Program-made: the position numbers and the translations under genes
Shown: piece after piece, positions 12,591 through 24,842 of the stretch
Layout of the letters: each line of letters starts with the position of its first letter
How positions within the stretch are numbered: position 1 is the stretch's first letter
Source of the DNA: Thalassia testudinum
Taxonomy: Eukaryota; Streptophyta; Magnoliopsida; Alismatales; Hydrocharitaceae
Assembly: GCA_037157565.1 (NCBI GenBank)
Contig: JAZHRO010000013.1
Location: forward strand, 74,951,501 to 75,015,500
Length of the DNA: 64,000 nt
Direction: 5' to 3'
The notes under the pieces: model-generated
Databases searched by the model: none
Told to the model about the DNA's origin: nothing
Seen by the model: only the letters and a program-made list of their open reading frames with translations

Positions 12591-13104
12591 AATACAAGAA
12601 AGCCAAGTAGGGATTTGTATGAAGGAGAAAACTCAGTAGATGGGGAGCATCAACTACTCAGAGATGTCAATCCAAATAGACAAGAATAAGGACATTTGAA
12701 TACCCAAATACTCGTGCATCTCAAGCAACAAAGCTATAACAATGATATGTAAAAAAAATTCATTTAAGCCCGTACATCTCTAAAGAAACAAAAACTAGCT
12801 GTGAGGGGTGGAGGGTGGACCTCGGTCTTTACCATTGCTAACATGGGGGAAGCTACTGTGATCTCCAAGAAAAGGGGAGCATAGACATATCACAATGTTG
12901 TGAACAAATACAATCAATGGAGAAATGAACCATGTAGCAAGGGAAGGTGATTTTATGAAAAGAGGCAGAGGTAGTGGCAGTGATGTGGGAGAGGGGTAGG
13001 ACACAACTGCCATGGCTACAAAGGCCTTACAGTAGCTAATATTTGGAGCATTGAGAAGAATCTCGAAGGGGACAACAAACTTAAGAGGAACCTAAAGGAG
13101 AGAG
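12591..13104. other. Unassigned sequence between Athila and chromovirus regions
   Basis: I recognise no gene or mobile element here. The minus-strand frame at 12795-13013 has no known motif and looks like a chance frame. The stretch ends at the TGTGACGACCC edge of a different LTR-like sequence. Confidence 0.4.
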
Positions 13105-13476
13105 TGTGACGACCCGAGTCCTACCAACCGACGAAGCCTGAGTAGCTGTGTACTAGCAACCAGTACAACTTGCCCATAAGATCGCAATGACCTAACACAT
13201 AATCATAAAATATAAAGATAGCCAATAAACAATTCATATTGCAAAATTTAAAGGAACATAAATTGAATACTAATCGAAAGATTTACCATAGTATAATCTT
13301 AAGGAGATGTGCAACAAGAATCCCCTTGAGAACTGCCAAGTATTCCTGAGTATGGAACCCCAAAAACACGTCAGTAAAAATCGAGTAAAGTAGAAACAAT
13401 AATAGAAGAATGTAACGGTAACCGAGCACAAGAGAAAATGGGTATTATTACTTTTATTAATCTATTTATTCAGCAT
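13105..13476 (-). mobile_element. Possible LTR of a second gypsy family, left part
   Basis: The stretch begins TGTGACGACCCGAGTCC, which resembles the TGTNACGACCCGG end of the chromovirus LTRs further right but continues differently. Solo LTR-a interrupts it at 13477. The likely continuation is 18881 onwards, where a minus-strand TATA-like sequence lies near 20866. The far boundary and a target duplication were not found, so this is tentative. Confidence 0.35.
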
Positions 13477-13529
13477 CTCGTTGTTAAGACCCGTGTTGTT
13501 TGAGCCTTTTAAGACATATGGAATTTGGG

Positions 13530-14400
13530 TCAGACGTCTAGACACCTTCCCAGACGTCTGGAAATAGAAAATTTTGAGTACGAGCTCGCGTTTGCACGCG
13601 TGCTGCGCGCAGACAGTTTGCTTCCCTCATTTTCTTCTTCTTCTCTCTCCTTCCACCTGATGAAAACCCTAAACCCACCCCCTTATATAAGCCCCCTCCT
13701 CTCCCTCGTTCAACCCCACTTTCCAGCCACCTTCCTCTTTCCCTCCAGAGAGAGCAGTCGAGCGAGCGAGAACGACGGAGAGAAGGAGCGGCGTGGGGAG
13801 GAGAGGAGAGCAAGCTTGCGAGCTCGCATGGGAGCTCGCCGGTAAGCTCACGGCCGGAGCTGCCCGTGCGCAAGGCGGAGGAGTGCGTCAGGGAGCTCCT
13901 CCCCGACACTGCTGCAGGCGGAACAGCAGGCAAGAGGGTGCAACACGGCCACGCGCGACGTGAGAGAGCGGAAGCAGGTTCTGGTTCTGGGTTTTTCCCA
14001 AAATCAGATGTCTGGAGCAACATCCAGACAACGTAGATGATGTCTGGAAGAAGTTCCAGACGACTGAGAAATAGACTTCGCGAAGGTACGTCTTCTTTGC
14101 GGATACGACCATGCAGGCCGCTCCTCTGAGGCACTGTTTCATGCCCGATTTGAGAAGATTCGGTTATGCATGCAGGATTCACTTCAGGAAGACGCGGGAC
14201 ACGCCTTCCCACGCACTTCGGATGTCTGGGTGAGGCACCAGACGACGGGAAGCGCTTCTAGACATCCAGAAAGGTGGTCGGACGTCTGGAACTGGGTCCA
14301 GACGGTCTAGCGGAGTTCCTGGACGTCTGAGTGGCGCAGGACTTGAGGTATGGCTCTGGACTCTTTTAAGACTTCTGGAAGGTGTTCCAGACGTCTGATT
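13530..14400 (+). repeat. Array of GACGTC palindromes and hairpins in LTR-a
   Basis: Repeated units of the type AGACGTCTGGAA...TTCCAGACGTCT occur here, each able to fold into a short hairpin with a 5-20 nt loop. Examples lie near 13534-13560, 14000-14070, 14270-14340 and 14370-14400. The units have drifted (GATGTCTGG, GGACGTCTG), but the 8-bp palindrome AGACGTCT recurs. Comparable arrays occur in LTR-b, LTR-c and LTR-d. The ACGT core is the type bound by plant bZIP factors, but that link is an inference. Confidence 0.75.
13684..13690 (+). promoter_or_regulatory. TATA box of LTR-a
   Basis: TATATAA lies about 200 bp from the LTR start and just after a GC-rich, pyrimidine-rich stretch, so it is the likely core of the LTR promoter. 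Other copies have weaker boxes at corresponding places (for example TTTATAAA, read on the minus strand, near 24645 in LTR-c). Confidence 0.5.
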
Positions 14401-15439
14401 TGAGTCAGGAACACTGTTTTTACTCGTTTAGGGTCCGTTTGAGGTTCGATTTCCACAATTAAGATACCGATGTTTTCTGTATGAATTCCTCTACTTGTTG
14501 GAATACTTTCTATACTGTTCTGAGTATTATCTTGTGATTGATCCTTGTAATAGGACTTGTTTCTGTTGCAGGTTCGGGGCTTTCCGAGGTATGTGAGCCT
14601 GCCGTTCAAGCCCCCACTACTTCTGGGTTTACCGGTAGAGTGGCTTCCCTTAATTTAAATGCAAACCTGAATGCATGTGTGGAATGAATGATTAGATCCT
14701 AGGGCATGGCATGAATCCTAAGACTAGAAATACTAGAATGTTTGTATTGAATGAATGGATTGCAGTTTTGAATGAGTAGATAGAATGATAACAATTGCCT
14801 GTAAATGAATAACAGTTACCTGTGAAATATGTAGTGTTTGTGTTAGTTAACTGTTGAATGTAACTTTCCTGTCGCACACGTGAAATGACGTAATATGAGC
14901 TGCATGTATATAAATTGAAAATGGAAAGGTAAATGTTGGAAGCACGAGCTATCTGTGAATAAATTGAATATGGAATAGAGTTAAGAATTGCATGTGTATA
15001 ACCTGAGAATGGAAATAGAAATGATAAAACCTGGCATGAAATGGCACCAGGAATATGAGCATGAACCCTACGGGGAATTAGGAGTAGAGCTCCTGGAAAT
15101 AAATGGAATGGATCTGGGAATGTGCTGGGAAGTGTGTTGGCCCTTAAGTACATGGTACCAAGGGGATCACATGTTTAGTGTAGAGGGGAGCTTGCCGCCT
15201 TTGGGTTGAGACCCGGGGTGGGTTTGGCCACTTTGCAACAACTCTGTGGCCCTCGTGTAAACTGTACCGGGGAGAGCTACTGGTGTAAGGAGAGAACTAG
15301 CCACCCCACGTGACCCGAGGTTCAGCTAGCCGTCCTACACTGACTTGTTAGGCCTACTGGGAAAACCAGGGTAGTCAGGCGAGGGTGCGCGGATTGTGGA
15401 GGAGCGAGACCCCTGTTTGGTTCTTAGGGGGTAGACCCC

Positions 15440-18075
15440 TGTTACGAACAGGGCATCAAGCGTCGTTTAGGACGTCTGGGAAGTGGTCCAGACGTTTGGA
15501 AGCCTTCCCAGACGTCTTGTATTAAATTTTTTTGGCGTACAGGTTCGCGTCTGCGTGCATGCATGCGCAGACTGAACCTGCTGCCCTCCTTCTTCTCTTT
15601 CCTCTCCCTTCCTGCAGACGCCACCTTTCCTCTTTCTCTCTCCCCACGGCTGCCTTACAAATACGCTTCCCCTCTCCCTTACCCTCACTCCACCGCCTTC
15701 TTCATCTCCTTCTCCCTGTCAGTGAGAGAGCGGGCAGGCGAGAGCGGCAGCAGCGATTGCTGCGGGCGTGTGGGGAGAAGCTGTTGCGAGAGGAAGAAGG
15801 AGCTCAACCGCGAGGGTGCGTGCTTACTAGGGCGGCTAGAGCCGACCGGCGGGAGAGCAGCGAGCGTAGGGTACCGCAAAGGAGCTGTTGCAGAAGACGT
15901 CTTGACTTACGTACAGACGACGCAGGAGACGTCTGGAGGAAGGCCCAGACGTCTGACAGGTACGTTATTTTTATCCTCTCCTTCTTTCGCGTGTACGGCC
16001 ATGAAGCCGTTCCGCCGAGGTCTTCTGCACCCTTTCGTGATAAGAGCAGGTGTGTGTGTGCAGGACTTGTTCGAGAAGGTGCAAGGGCTCGCCATCCCAC
16101 GTAGATCAAACGTCTGGGCACAGCACCAGACGACGGAGAGGGCTTGCAGACGTCCGAGGTGACAATCGGACGTCTGGAAACCAAGTCCAGACGTTCCACC
16201 GGGCTTCTAGACGTCTGAAGGATTGCGCAGACCAAGGTATGACTTGAACTACCTTTTAAAACGTCTGGAAGAAGTTCCAGACGTCTGATTTTGGACAGAC
16301 TGGTTCTTTTTGACCCGTTTAGGGTCCGTTCGGAGTCCGTTTTCCGCGTTTCAAGTTTCGTTCTTCCCAGATTTAATTCCTCTACCTATTTATAGTAATT
16401 GTATACTGTTCTGAGTAACTCCTTGTGTTGATCTTTGTGTTAGGACCCCGTTCCTTTGCGGCTCTAGGGGTTGCGGAGGCTCGTAGGATTGCCGACCACG
16501 CCCCCAATACTCCTGGTTTTGCGGGTAGAGTGGTCCTTTAATTTATTTATCAAAAATTATACATTTATGAAATAATTAATCGAGTCTAGGGCATTGCATG
16601 AACCCTAGGGATGAAAAATTAGATTGAATGATAGATCGTAGGGCATTACATGAACCCTAGGACAAAGTAGACTGAATGATAGATCCTAGGGTATGGCATG
16701 AATCCTAGGACTGGAAAACTAGTTGAATATATATACATTGCAGTCTTCGAAAAGTAGAAAGGAAACGATAACTGCCTGTAAATTGGTTAACAGCTGCCTG
16801 TTTAAGAATGAATAATCACTATTGAGAACATGGGTTATATGGATATAAAGCTGGAACGGAGAAACCTATATTGGCTGAGTTAAAAGAGTATGAACCCTAC
16901 GGGGAATTAGGAGTAGAACTCATGGAAAGTGAATGGAATAGAATTGGGGAAGTGAGCTAGCCCTTGAGTATGGAGTACCAAGGAGAGCAACTGTCCCCCT
17001 GTTTAGTGCAGAGCGGAGCTAGCCACCCCAAGGACTTGGGGTTAGGTCTGGCCACTTTGTACCGACTTTCGGCCCTCGTGTACACAGTACCAAGGAGAGC
17101 TACTAGTGTAGGGAGAGCATTAGCTACCCTACGGGCCACGGGGTTCTGCTAGCCCTCCTACACCGACTTGTTAGACCCACTAGGCAAACCAGGGTAGTCA
17201 GGCGAGGGTGTGCGGACTGTGGTGGGGCAAGACCCCTGTTTGGTTAATGTGGAGGGGCTGGGCCCCTATTACTGAGAGGGTTCTGCCCTATACTGGTTCT
17301 GTGTTGTGCTTTCGGCACACCCGTTAACGGAAACGATTGACCGTGTGCTAGTGCGGGGTAGCTACCCGTGCGTTTATCGCGCGTGCCGTAGTCACCGTCA
17401 CGTCTGTCAGCGTCGTTGGGGTGGTTGACTGAGGGTAGGATCACCATAGAGGATTCTCCCGGCCAGGAGAGCACCACGTGTTACTTCTACTTTTCGGAAA
17501 ACACTGCAATTAAGATCGTTCCCACGAGGAACATTTGAGATCAAGAGAAAGATCTGAGAAATAATTTAATAATGAATAAATGGGAAGAATATAAAGAAAG
17601 AAATTGAAAATTATAACAGCTACTGTCCACCTTACTGCTTCTTAGCTTTTAGTTGTCACTCTACTTAGCGTTTCGCTGATGTGTCACCTTTGTTATCTTT
17701 TCAGGACCAGGTGTTGAGCGGCCAAAGTTGGCGACTGCAGAGGGCGCTGGTCCTAGTAGAGCCCAGTAGTGTTACTTGTAGTACCCACTGTACTTTTCTT
17801 GCTGTTGTTGTGAGTAGTTTCTGTTACCCCTGTACTCTTTTCATTGTATGCTTCATGTTTATGTATATGTTTAATTCTCTACTGTTGTGGTGGTGTATAC
17901 TATAGTATTTCTTTTCTTTACTACTGTATTTTGTTACTACTAGTTATATACATGGTGAATGTGGTTTATTTTACTGCTCTTTTGGTTACTTTCTCATTGG
18001 ACGACTGGGTCTTGGGATCAGTCGAGTTGGTCCGATTCTCGTGTCTCGTAAGGATTCGGGAATCAGGTCGTTACA
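15440..18075 (+). mobile_element. Solo LTR-b nested inside LTR-a
   Basis: This complete LTR of about 2.64 kb starts TGTTACGAAC and ends GGTCGTTACA. It is flanked by the perfect 5-bp duplication ACCCC at 15435-15439 and 18076-18080. The flanks on both sides are LTR-a sequence: taking out LTR-b and one ACCCC restores the GTAGACCCCTGTTATTATGA stretch seen in sister copies. It carries its own GACGTC array (about 15465-16300) and no internal genes. It must be younger than LTR-a. Confidence 0.9.
16575..16716 (+). repeat. Short tandem repeat inside LTR-b
   Basis: There are about three imperfect copies of a 50-55 bp unit with TCTAGGGCATTGCATGAACC, TCGTAGGGCATTACATGAAC and TCCTAGGGTATGGCATGAAT. The same module is present in the opposite orientation in LTR-d at about 26215-26345, so it is a regular part of this LTR family. 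Confidence 0.7.
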
Positions 18076-18880
18076 ACCCCTGTTATTATGAGGGTTATGC
18101 CCTATACTGGTTCCGTGCTGTGCTTTGGGCGCACCCGCTAACAGAAACGACTGACCGCATGCCAGTGCAGGGTAGATACCCATGCGCTTATCGTGCGTGC
18201 CGTAGTCACGTTACGTCTGTCCGTGACCTTGGGGTGGTTGATTGGGTGTAGGATCACCACGGGGAACTCTCCCGGACAGGAGAGCACCACGTGTGCCTTC
18301 TACTCTTCGGAAAAGGCTGCAATCATGATCGTTCCCATGAGGAACATTCGAGATCAAGAAAGAGACCTGATAATTAAACCAAGTGGTGAAAGAAAGAATA
18401 ATTAGTTAAAGAAAGAAAGAAATTGAAAAACATCAGCTACCTGTCCACCTTTACTGCTTAGTTAGTTGGTTGCCACTCTACTCAGCGTTCACTGACTTCG
18501 TGTACTCATAACCCTTTTTAGGTCCAGGTGTTGAGCAGCTAGAGCATACGGCTGTAGAGGGTGCTGGGCCCAGTAGTTGTAGCTTTCTGTTGTACTCCTT
18601 TTTCAATTGTAGTGAGTAGTTCTTGCACCTCTGTACTCTGACATTTTGTACTTTATATTTTTGTACCCGTTTACTTTTTATTATTGTGGTGGTTTGTAAT
18701 GTAGTAGTTTTACTTCTTCACTACTGTACTTTTGTTACTGTTAGTTGATTAGCATAGTGAATGTGATTTACTTTCCTACTTTTTGGTTACTTTCTCGTTG
18801 GACGACTGGGTCTTGAGATCAATCAAGTTGGTCTGGTCTCGTGTCCTGTAGGGATTCAGGAACCAGGTCGTAACACTCGT

Positions 18881-21800
18881 TCTTTGGTTTCGTTTTTTAG
18901 CTTGAAAGCTTAAGTTATTACAGTTCACAATCTATCAATCGACGTCTCAGGGCACGAGACGAATCCGTGTAACTTACTACCGCGCAAGGCTGGTATAAGC
19001 CACCCTTATGGTCAGGAGGACCGCTTATACCTGCCAAGTCGCTGCTCTCTATCACTTTAGGGTCATTGCGGAAAGGGGTGACAATTACGGTGTGTAGCGT
19101 GAACACGTACAGGCACTATGTACACTGAACCATAGACAACCAATGACCCACCCACCAGTCGAGAAAGAAATCGCTTCAACCCTCAAGTCCTGCAATCCGT
19201 TATCCCAATTGGTCGCTAAGCCTAACCAAAGAGTCGTAGGGAGGCCAACAACTCCCTAAACCAGCCTAGAACTGGTCTAGAAGACCAAAGCTACAACTAA
19301 ATCCGAGGAGTAGTAGGCTAAAACTAGTTATCTTACTTATTTAATTTTCGACAATTCCATCGTACTGCTTGTTTGATCATTTCTAGATAACTGTATATTT
19401 TGTTCTTGCTAAATCCAGTCATATTTAAGAATTTTATATCCTTAAGTCTAAGATACACAGGTATTCATATCACCTCTAATATTGTTAGTTTACAGACAAT
19501 TTCCATTATATGATAGTAATTTCATACTATTTACCAAATACAATTTAGACGAGACTAGTTTCAGATATATCCAAAAATCCTTGGAAATTTATGTTACCAA
19601 TTTAGGCCTTTTACAAAATCCTCACTATCTTTCACTCATTCAGTTACAAGTATTTGTGAGTTCATGACAATGGTCCTATATTATTCGTTTAATAAAAAAA
19701 ATCACTACACTTGTTTAACAGAAAATAAATCTTATTTTATACATGCGCTAACAAGATACAATGATCATTAACTCTTAATCTTTCTCATAAAATCAATTTA
19801 TTTCTCATTAAAGTACCTATAAACTAGGGAAAATATTAGAGTCATTTTACTCATGCTATGATAAGACCATATCCAATTTCTATATAATTCGTTAAATCGT
19901 GAGAGTTGCTTGTACTTAATCTGATGGTTAATTAAATCCCATTAACTATTCACAATCCAAGCCATCGACTTGATTTATAACATCCATATCAATATTCAAG
20001 TACCCAAAAAATAGCTAGAAGTACGAAGATGGGTTCCAATCTCAACAAGAGGTAAGAACGCATGCTGAATGATGCAACACGCAAAGAAAATCACCATGTA
20101 AACAAACCACATGGACAAGAGAGGTATTGCTTTACCTAATGTCACTAGAAGGTCACGGTGACTCCGAACCATACACGCAGGGTCTAGGGGCAATATTCAT
20201 GCCACCTCGAAATCCGCACATGCACGAGGCATGACCTAATTCGAATGGACCAAAAATAGGGTTAGAAATACCTAGTCACGTTTCTGATTTCTCATTAAGG
20301 AGAATGTAGTAAAAAATGAAATAAACTATACTAATGTGTAGTACGCGTCAATAAGATTCCAACGGTACCTTATCTGTCAAAATCCAAGGTCGGAAAGGTC
20401 TCGAATGACTCTAAACGGCGCGAGGGGTTCCCGAACCACTCCTGGACCACCGGTCCAACTAAATTGGCTGCGCCCACCTGTTGCTACGTGTCATGGCATG
20501 ATTCGCTCTCATGCGTGCGCTCGGATCGCCTGCACCGCGTCGCTCATCAACTCGATTGCGCCATACGTCGCGATCCAACGATCACGCCTGCGCCCTCTCG
20601 CGCGCCCGTGCGTGCGATCAATCGCACTTGCTGGCCAACACGTGGCTGACATCCAACGGCTGCCCCTTGATCGAGCGGCCCACACTTGCCCCCGCCACAG
20701 GCCCCACGAGATTTTCGATGGGAAGCCTGCATTTTGCGGAGTTACACTTAGGTCCTTGAAAAGAAAATTTTTAATTTTGGATTTTCCTCCTCTTTTCTCT
20801 CTCTTAATTTGAGAAGCTTAGAGGCTAATGATGACTCAAAGGACTAAAGAGGGTCCTTTTATAGGCCTTAAGGTTGTTGGGATTAGGATTAGTAGTGTGA
20901 AATACCTATAATACCCTTAGGGTTGAGTCCACCTTACATTTAGGTCATTTTCAACTTGTTTTGGCTATAACTTGAGCTATACGCCTTAGAATTGCTCAAA
21001 ACAAGCGTTGCCAGAAAAGGTTGTGACAAGAGGAATCCAATGGTATCACATATGGCACTCATTTGACAACGCTTGACCAAGGGTTGATTCAAAATACATA
21101 TTTTTGATAATTTAAGGAGGTGTTGACACCAGCATTGAACCACAATCGAGTTTTCGTATTTGAATTGACCTGAACCATTTTGAAATGACTCGGAGTCTCG
21201 ATTTTGGAACATTATAGAGAGCCCTAAAAGAACATCATTCACAATTTGATTAATTAAATTGCATGAAAATTTGGCTCCTTTCATGTGTACCCTAGTAATC
21301 AATCAATTTTTCATTCTAAACACATTTTGATCACTCGAATTTCCACTTTGAATAATCAAAACATGCACCTTTTGATATAAAAGCTAAATTTATGCAGTTT
21401 AGATTGATCAAAGCTGCTTTGCTCCATGGATCAACACAAGCGATTCATCCAATGGGAATCTTGCATTTGTCATTGGATAAAGCATGTGATAGAAAATCTC
21501 TGATCAAGGATGCTTATCTCAAGATAAAAAAGATCCATAAAAGGATGAAATGTTGTATTGCTCTCTTTGTTTCATCGTTTACCCCTCATTAACCCATCTG
21601 ATGACATTCTTTTGTAGCCTTTCTAGGAAAAAGTCCATCTTCTCTTCTAAATACTAGATAGGAGACCTAGAAGTTATCTCTATCAAGTAAAGTCTTCCCC
21701 TTTAACCTATTTTCCTTGTAAATGACTCAACAAGGTAGGGAGATGTGATCCAATTAAATGGGGCAATGGTACCCCCTTTCTTCGTCCTCAAGTCTAAACC

Positions 21801-22099
21801 CTTGCGACACCACCTCCATTCCAACTGAGATCGAGTCTTCAATTGACCTCAACTATATGGTTGGGGAACTCCTCACCCCTTCCACCACCATTTCTCGTTG
21901 CCTCCTCTCCCTATTCCTTGGTAGGGGTGTCACCTTCACCTTCTTCACCATGTCGTGGAGACTTTGTCTCCACCTACCTCCCCCCACAATTGTCCTTGAC
22001 TTTGTTCTCGCCTTGGGTCTCATCCTCTTCCTCTCGTTGAGGTGTTTTAGCCTTTTGGTTGATCGCTTGTGTTGGTTGGCTACTACCTCATTTGGATGT
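18881..22099 (-). other. Continuation of the sequence interrupted by LTR-a; probable old LTR, no gene
   Basis: LTR-a inserted into this sequence, so it continues from 13476. On the minus strand a TATA-like CCTATAAAAGG lies near 20866, followed by a pyrimidine-rich leader and AAGGACCTAAGTGTAACTCC at about 20745, in the style of gypsy LTRs. The GC-rich block at 20400-20740 contains several overlapping open frames on both strands, none with recognisable domains. I cannot set the right-hand end. Beyond about 21300 I recognise nothing, and the frame at 21758-22192 looks like chance. Confidence 0.4.
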
Positions 22100-22104
22100 G
22101 TTGT

Positions 22105-24842
22105 TGTTACGACCTGGTACCCGAATCCCTACAGGACCCGAGACCGGCTCGACTCGACTAATCCCAAGACCCAGTCGTCCAACAAGAAATAACTAAAAAG
22201 CAGGAAAGTAAACCACATTCACTATGCTATGTAACTAACAGTAAAAAGAAGTACAAGCAGTAAGGAAAGAAAAGCTGGTACAGTATATATTACCACCGCA
22301 ATAATAAAACAGTAACAAGGTGCAAAAACGTAAAGGTACAGAAATGTAATGGTACAGAACGTAAAAGTACAAGAGTCTGAACTTACTACAACAGAAAGTA
22401 CTACTAAAAGAGAAGGCTACTGCTACTGGGCTCTATTAGGCCCAGCACCCTCTACAGCCGGAGACTCGGGCTACTCAACACCTGGACCTGAAAAGGGTTA
22501 TGAGTACACAAAATCAGCGAACGCCGAGTAGAGTGGCAACCAACTAACTAAAGCAGTAAAAGTAAACAGGTAACCGTCTATTCCAATTACTTTATTTTAC
22601 AAGTTATTCCTTTTCACCCATTGGTTTATTTTTCAGATCTCTTTCTTGATCTCGAGTGTTCCTCGTGGGAATGATCTTGATTGCAGTCGTTTTAGAAGAG
22701 TAGAAGGCACACGTGGTGCTCTCCTGGCTGGGAGTCCCCCATGGTGATCTTACATGCAGTTAACCACCCCAAGGTCATGGATAGGCGTAACGGTGACTAC
22801 TGCACATGCGATAAACGCACGGGTAGCTACCTCGCACTGGCATGGGGTCAGTCATTTCCGTTAACGGGTATGCCCAAAGTACAACACGGAACAATATAGG
22901 GCTTAGCCCTCTCAGTAGTAGGGGTTTAGCCCCTAAGAACCAAACAGGGGTCTCGCCCTTCCACAGTCCGCGTACCCTCATCTGACTACCCTGGTTTGCC
23001 CAGTGGGCCTAACAAGTCGGTGTAGGGTGGCTAGCTGAACCTCGGGTCCCGTGGGGTGGCTAGCTCTCTCCCTACACTAGTAGCTCTCCCCGGTACAATG
23101 TACGCGAGGGCCAAGAAGTCGGTGCAGAGTGGCCAATCCTAACCCCAGATCCCAACCCAAGGGCGGCTAGCTCCACTCTACACTAAACAGGGGACAATCG
23201 CTCTCCTTGGTACCACGTACTCAAGGGCCATCACACTTCCCCACTCCACATTTCCAGATCCATTCCTTTTATTTCCAGGAGCTCTACTCGTAATTCCCCG
23301 TAGGGTTCATGCTTATATTTCTAATGCCATTCCATACCAGGTTTCTTCATTCACATTTCCATTCTCGGGTTATACACATGCAGCTTATATTTCTATCATT
23401 CATATTTTCATTCTCAGATTATACACATGCAGCTCGTATTTCTATCATTTAACGTATATAACAGGTAATGTCATATGTAACTGTTTAACCAACATAGGTA
23501 ATTCATATTTCATAGGCAACTCTTGTTCATTAACAGGCAGTTGTTATCATTTCTATTTATTCAATCAAGACTGCAATCAAACACGCATACTGACATTTCA
23601 AGTAACTTCTCATCCTAGGATTCATGTCATATCATAGGTTCTAGTTATTCAATCCACACATGCATTCAGGTTTATAATTAAATTAGGGGAAGCCACTCTA
23701 CTAGACAACCCAAGAGTATTGGGGGCTCGAACGGCAGGTTCACGTGCCTCAGCAAGCCCTGAATCTGCAACGGAACGAAGTCCTATAACAAGGAACAATC
23801 ACAATAGAACATTCAGAATAGTATAGAAAGCCTTCTAACAAGTAGAGGAACTCACAAGGAAAACACCGATATCTTGTTTGCGTAGAACGGACCCTAAACA
23901 GGTAAAAAACAGGGCTACTGACTTAAATCAGACGTTTGGCATAATGTCCAGACGTCTTAAAAGTGTCCAGAAACGCACCTCAGGCTCTACGTCGACCTCA
24001 GGCTTCCAGGACCTCTTCTGGACCGTCTGGACCCAGCTCTAGACGTCCGACCTCCTCTCCGAACATCTGGGAGTGCTTCCAGCCGTCTGGTAAGCTTCCC
24101 AGACGTCTGAAACGCATTGGAGGACATGTTCCGCGCCTTCCCGAAGCAATCCCTGCACACGATAGCAAAATCTTCTAAAATTAGCCACACAAAGCGTAGC
24201 TGCGGAGCGACCTACATGGCCTTATCCGCAAAGGGAACGTACCTTCACGAAAATCTGACTTCAGACGTCTGGAGTCGCCTCCAGACTTCCATTGCGTCGT
24301 CTGGACGTCACTCCAGATGTTTGATTCTGGGAAAAACCCAGAACCAGAACCTCCTGCTTGCCCTCACCGTGCGTAGCCGTGCCTCGCCTCCTCGCCTGTA
24401 GCTCCGGTTGTAGCAGTGTCGAGGATGACTCCCCCGACGCTCTCCTCCCGCATGCGCCACTCCGGCCGTGCGCCCCCTCCCCCCGGTGAGCTCCCATATG
24501 AGCTCGCAAGCTCAAGCTCCTCTCCTCATGCCGCTCCTCATCGCTGCTCTCGCGTTCTCTCTCTCGCGCTAGCTCCTCTTGCTAGGGTGGAGAGGAAGAG
24601 AAGAAGGTGGCTATGGAGTGGGGAGAACGAGAGAGAAGTGGGGTTTATAAAGAGGAGCATTAGGCTTTGGATGGAGAAGAGAAGAGGGAAGGAGAGAGAA
24701 GAAGGATACTGTCTGTGCGCAGACGCGAAGCTCATACCAAAAAATTTCAATTTCTAGACGTTTGGGAAGGGGTCCAGACATCTGACCAACAGTCGAGACA
24801 TCTTAAAAGGCTCAGGACAGAACGAGTCTTTACATCATAACA
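22105..24842 (-). mobile_element. 3' LTR (LTR-c) of Tekay-like chromovirus
   Basis: This minus-strand LTR of 2.74 kb reads TGTTATGATG at its start (24842) and ends GGTCGTAACA (22105). It belongs to the element whose pol end is at 27578-27922. Without LTR-d, the pol end runs through AAGGACGAAAC and a short tail into this LTR, as in other Tekay/Del elements. GACGTC hairpins lie at about 23930-24110 and 24250-24330. The minus-strand TATA-like TTTATAAA is near 24645. No matching 5-bp duplication is visible because the 5' part of the element is gone. Confidence 0.8.

Larger units (their letters stand above)
13482..18875 (+). mobile_element. Solo LTR-a of Tekay-like chromovirus, interrupted by LTR-b
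   Basis: The LTR starts TGTTAAGACC and ends GGTCGTAACA. It is flanked by the perfect 5-bp duplication CTCGT at 13477-13481 and 18876-18880, and no internal genes are present, so it is a solo LTR left by LTR-LTR recombination. It consists of 13482-15439 plus 18081-18875 (about 2.75 kb), separated by the inserted LTR-b. A TATATAA box lies at 13684-13690. Many GACGTC palindromes lie at 13530-14400. The 3' half contains the AACCAGGGTAGTCAGGCGAG block common to all copies in the window. Confidence 0.85.

Noticed and set aside
13538..14212. 224-codon minus-strand frame in LTR-a
   Set aside because: It crosses the GACGTC hairpins and TATA region of an LTR, is not kept in the sister LTRs and has no known domain.
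13530..14400. CRISPR array suggested by spaced palindromic repeats
   Set aside because: Units are irregular in spacing and sequence, lie inside plant LTRs, and there are no cas genes; the genome is eukaryotic.
13482..18875. A single giant 5.4-kb LTR or LARD-type element
   Set aside because: Perfect inner and outer target duplications show one 2.6-kb LTR inserted in another.
17229..18875. Simple 800-bp tandem duplication at the end of LTR-a
   Set aside because: The repeated segment is explained by LTR-b ending just before the displaced end of LTR-a.
20405..20812. 135-codon frame in a GC-rich block
   Set aside because: It has no motif, has competing frames on both strands, and lies in a probable old LTR.
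21758..22192. 144-codon plus-strand frame
   Set aside because: It has no recognisable domain and runs into the edge of LTR-c, so it cannot be a conserved gene.
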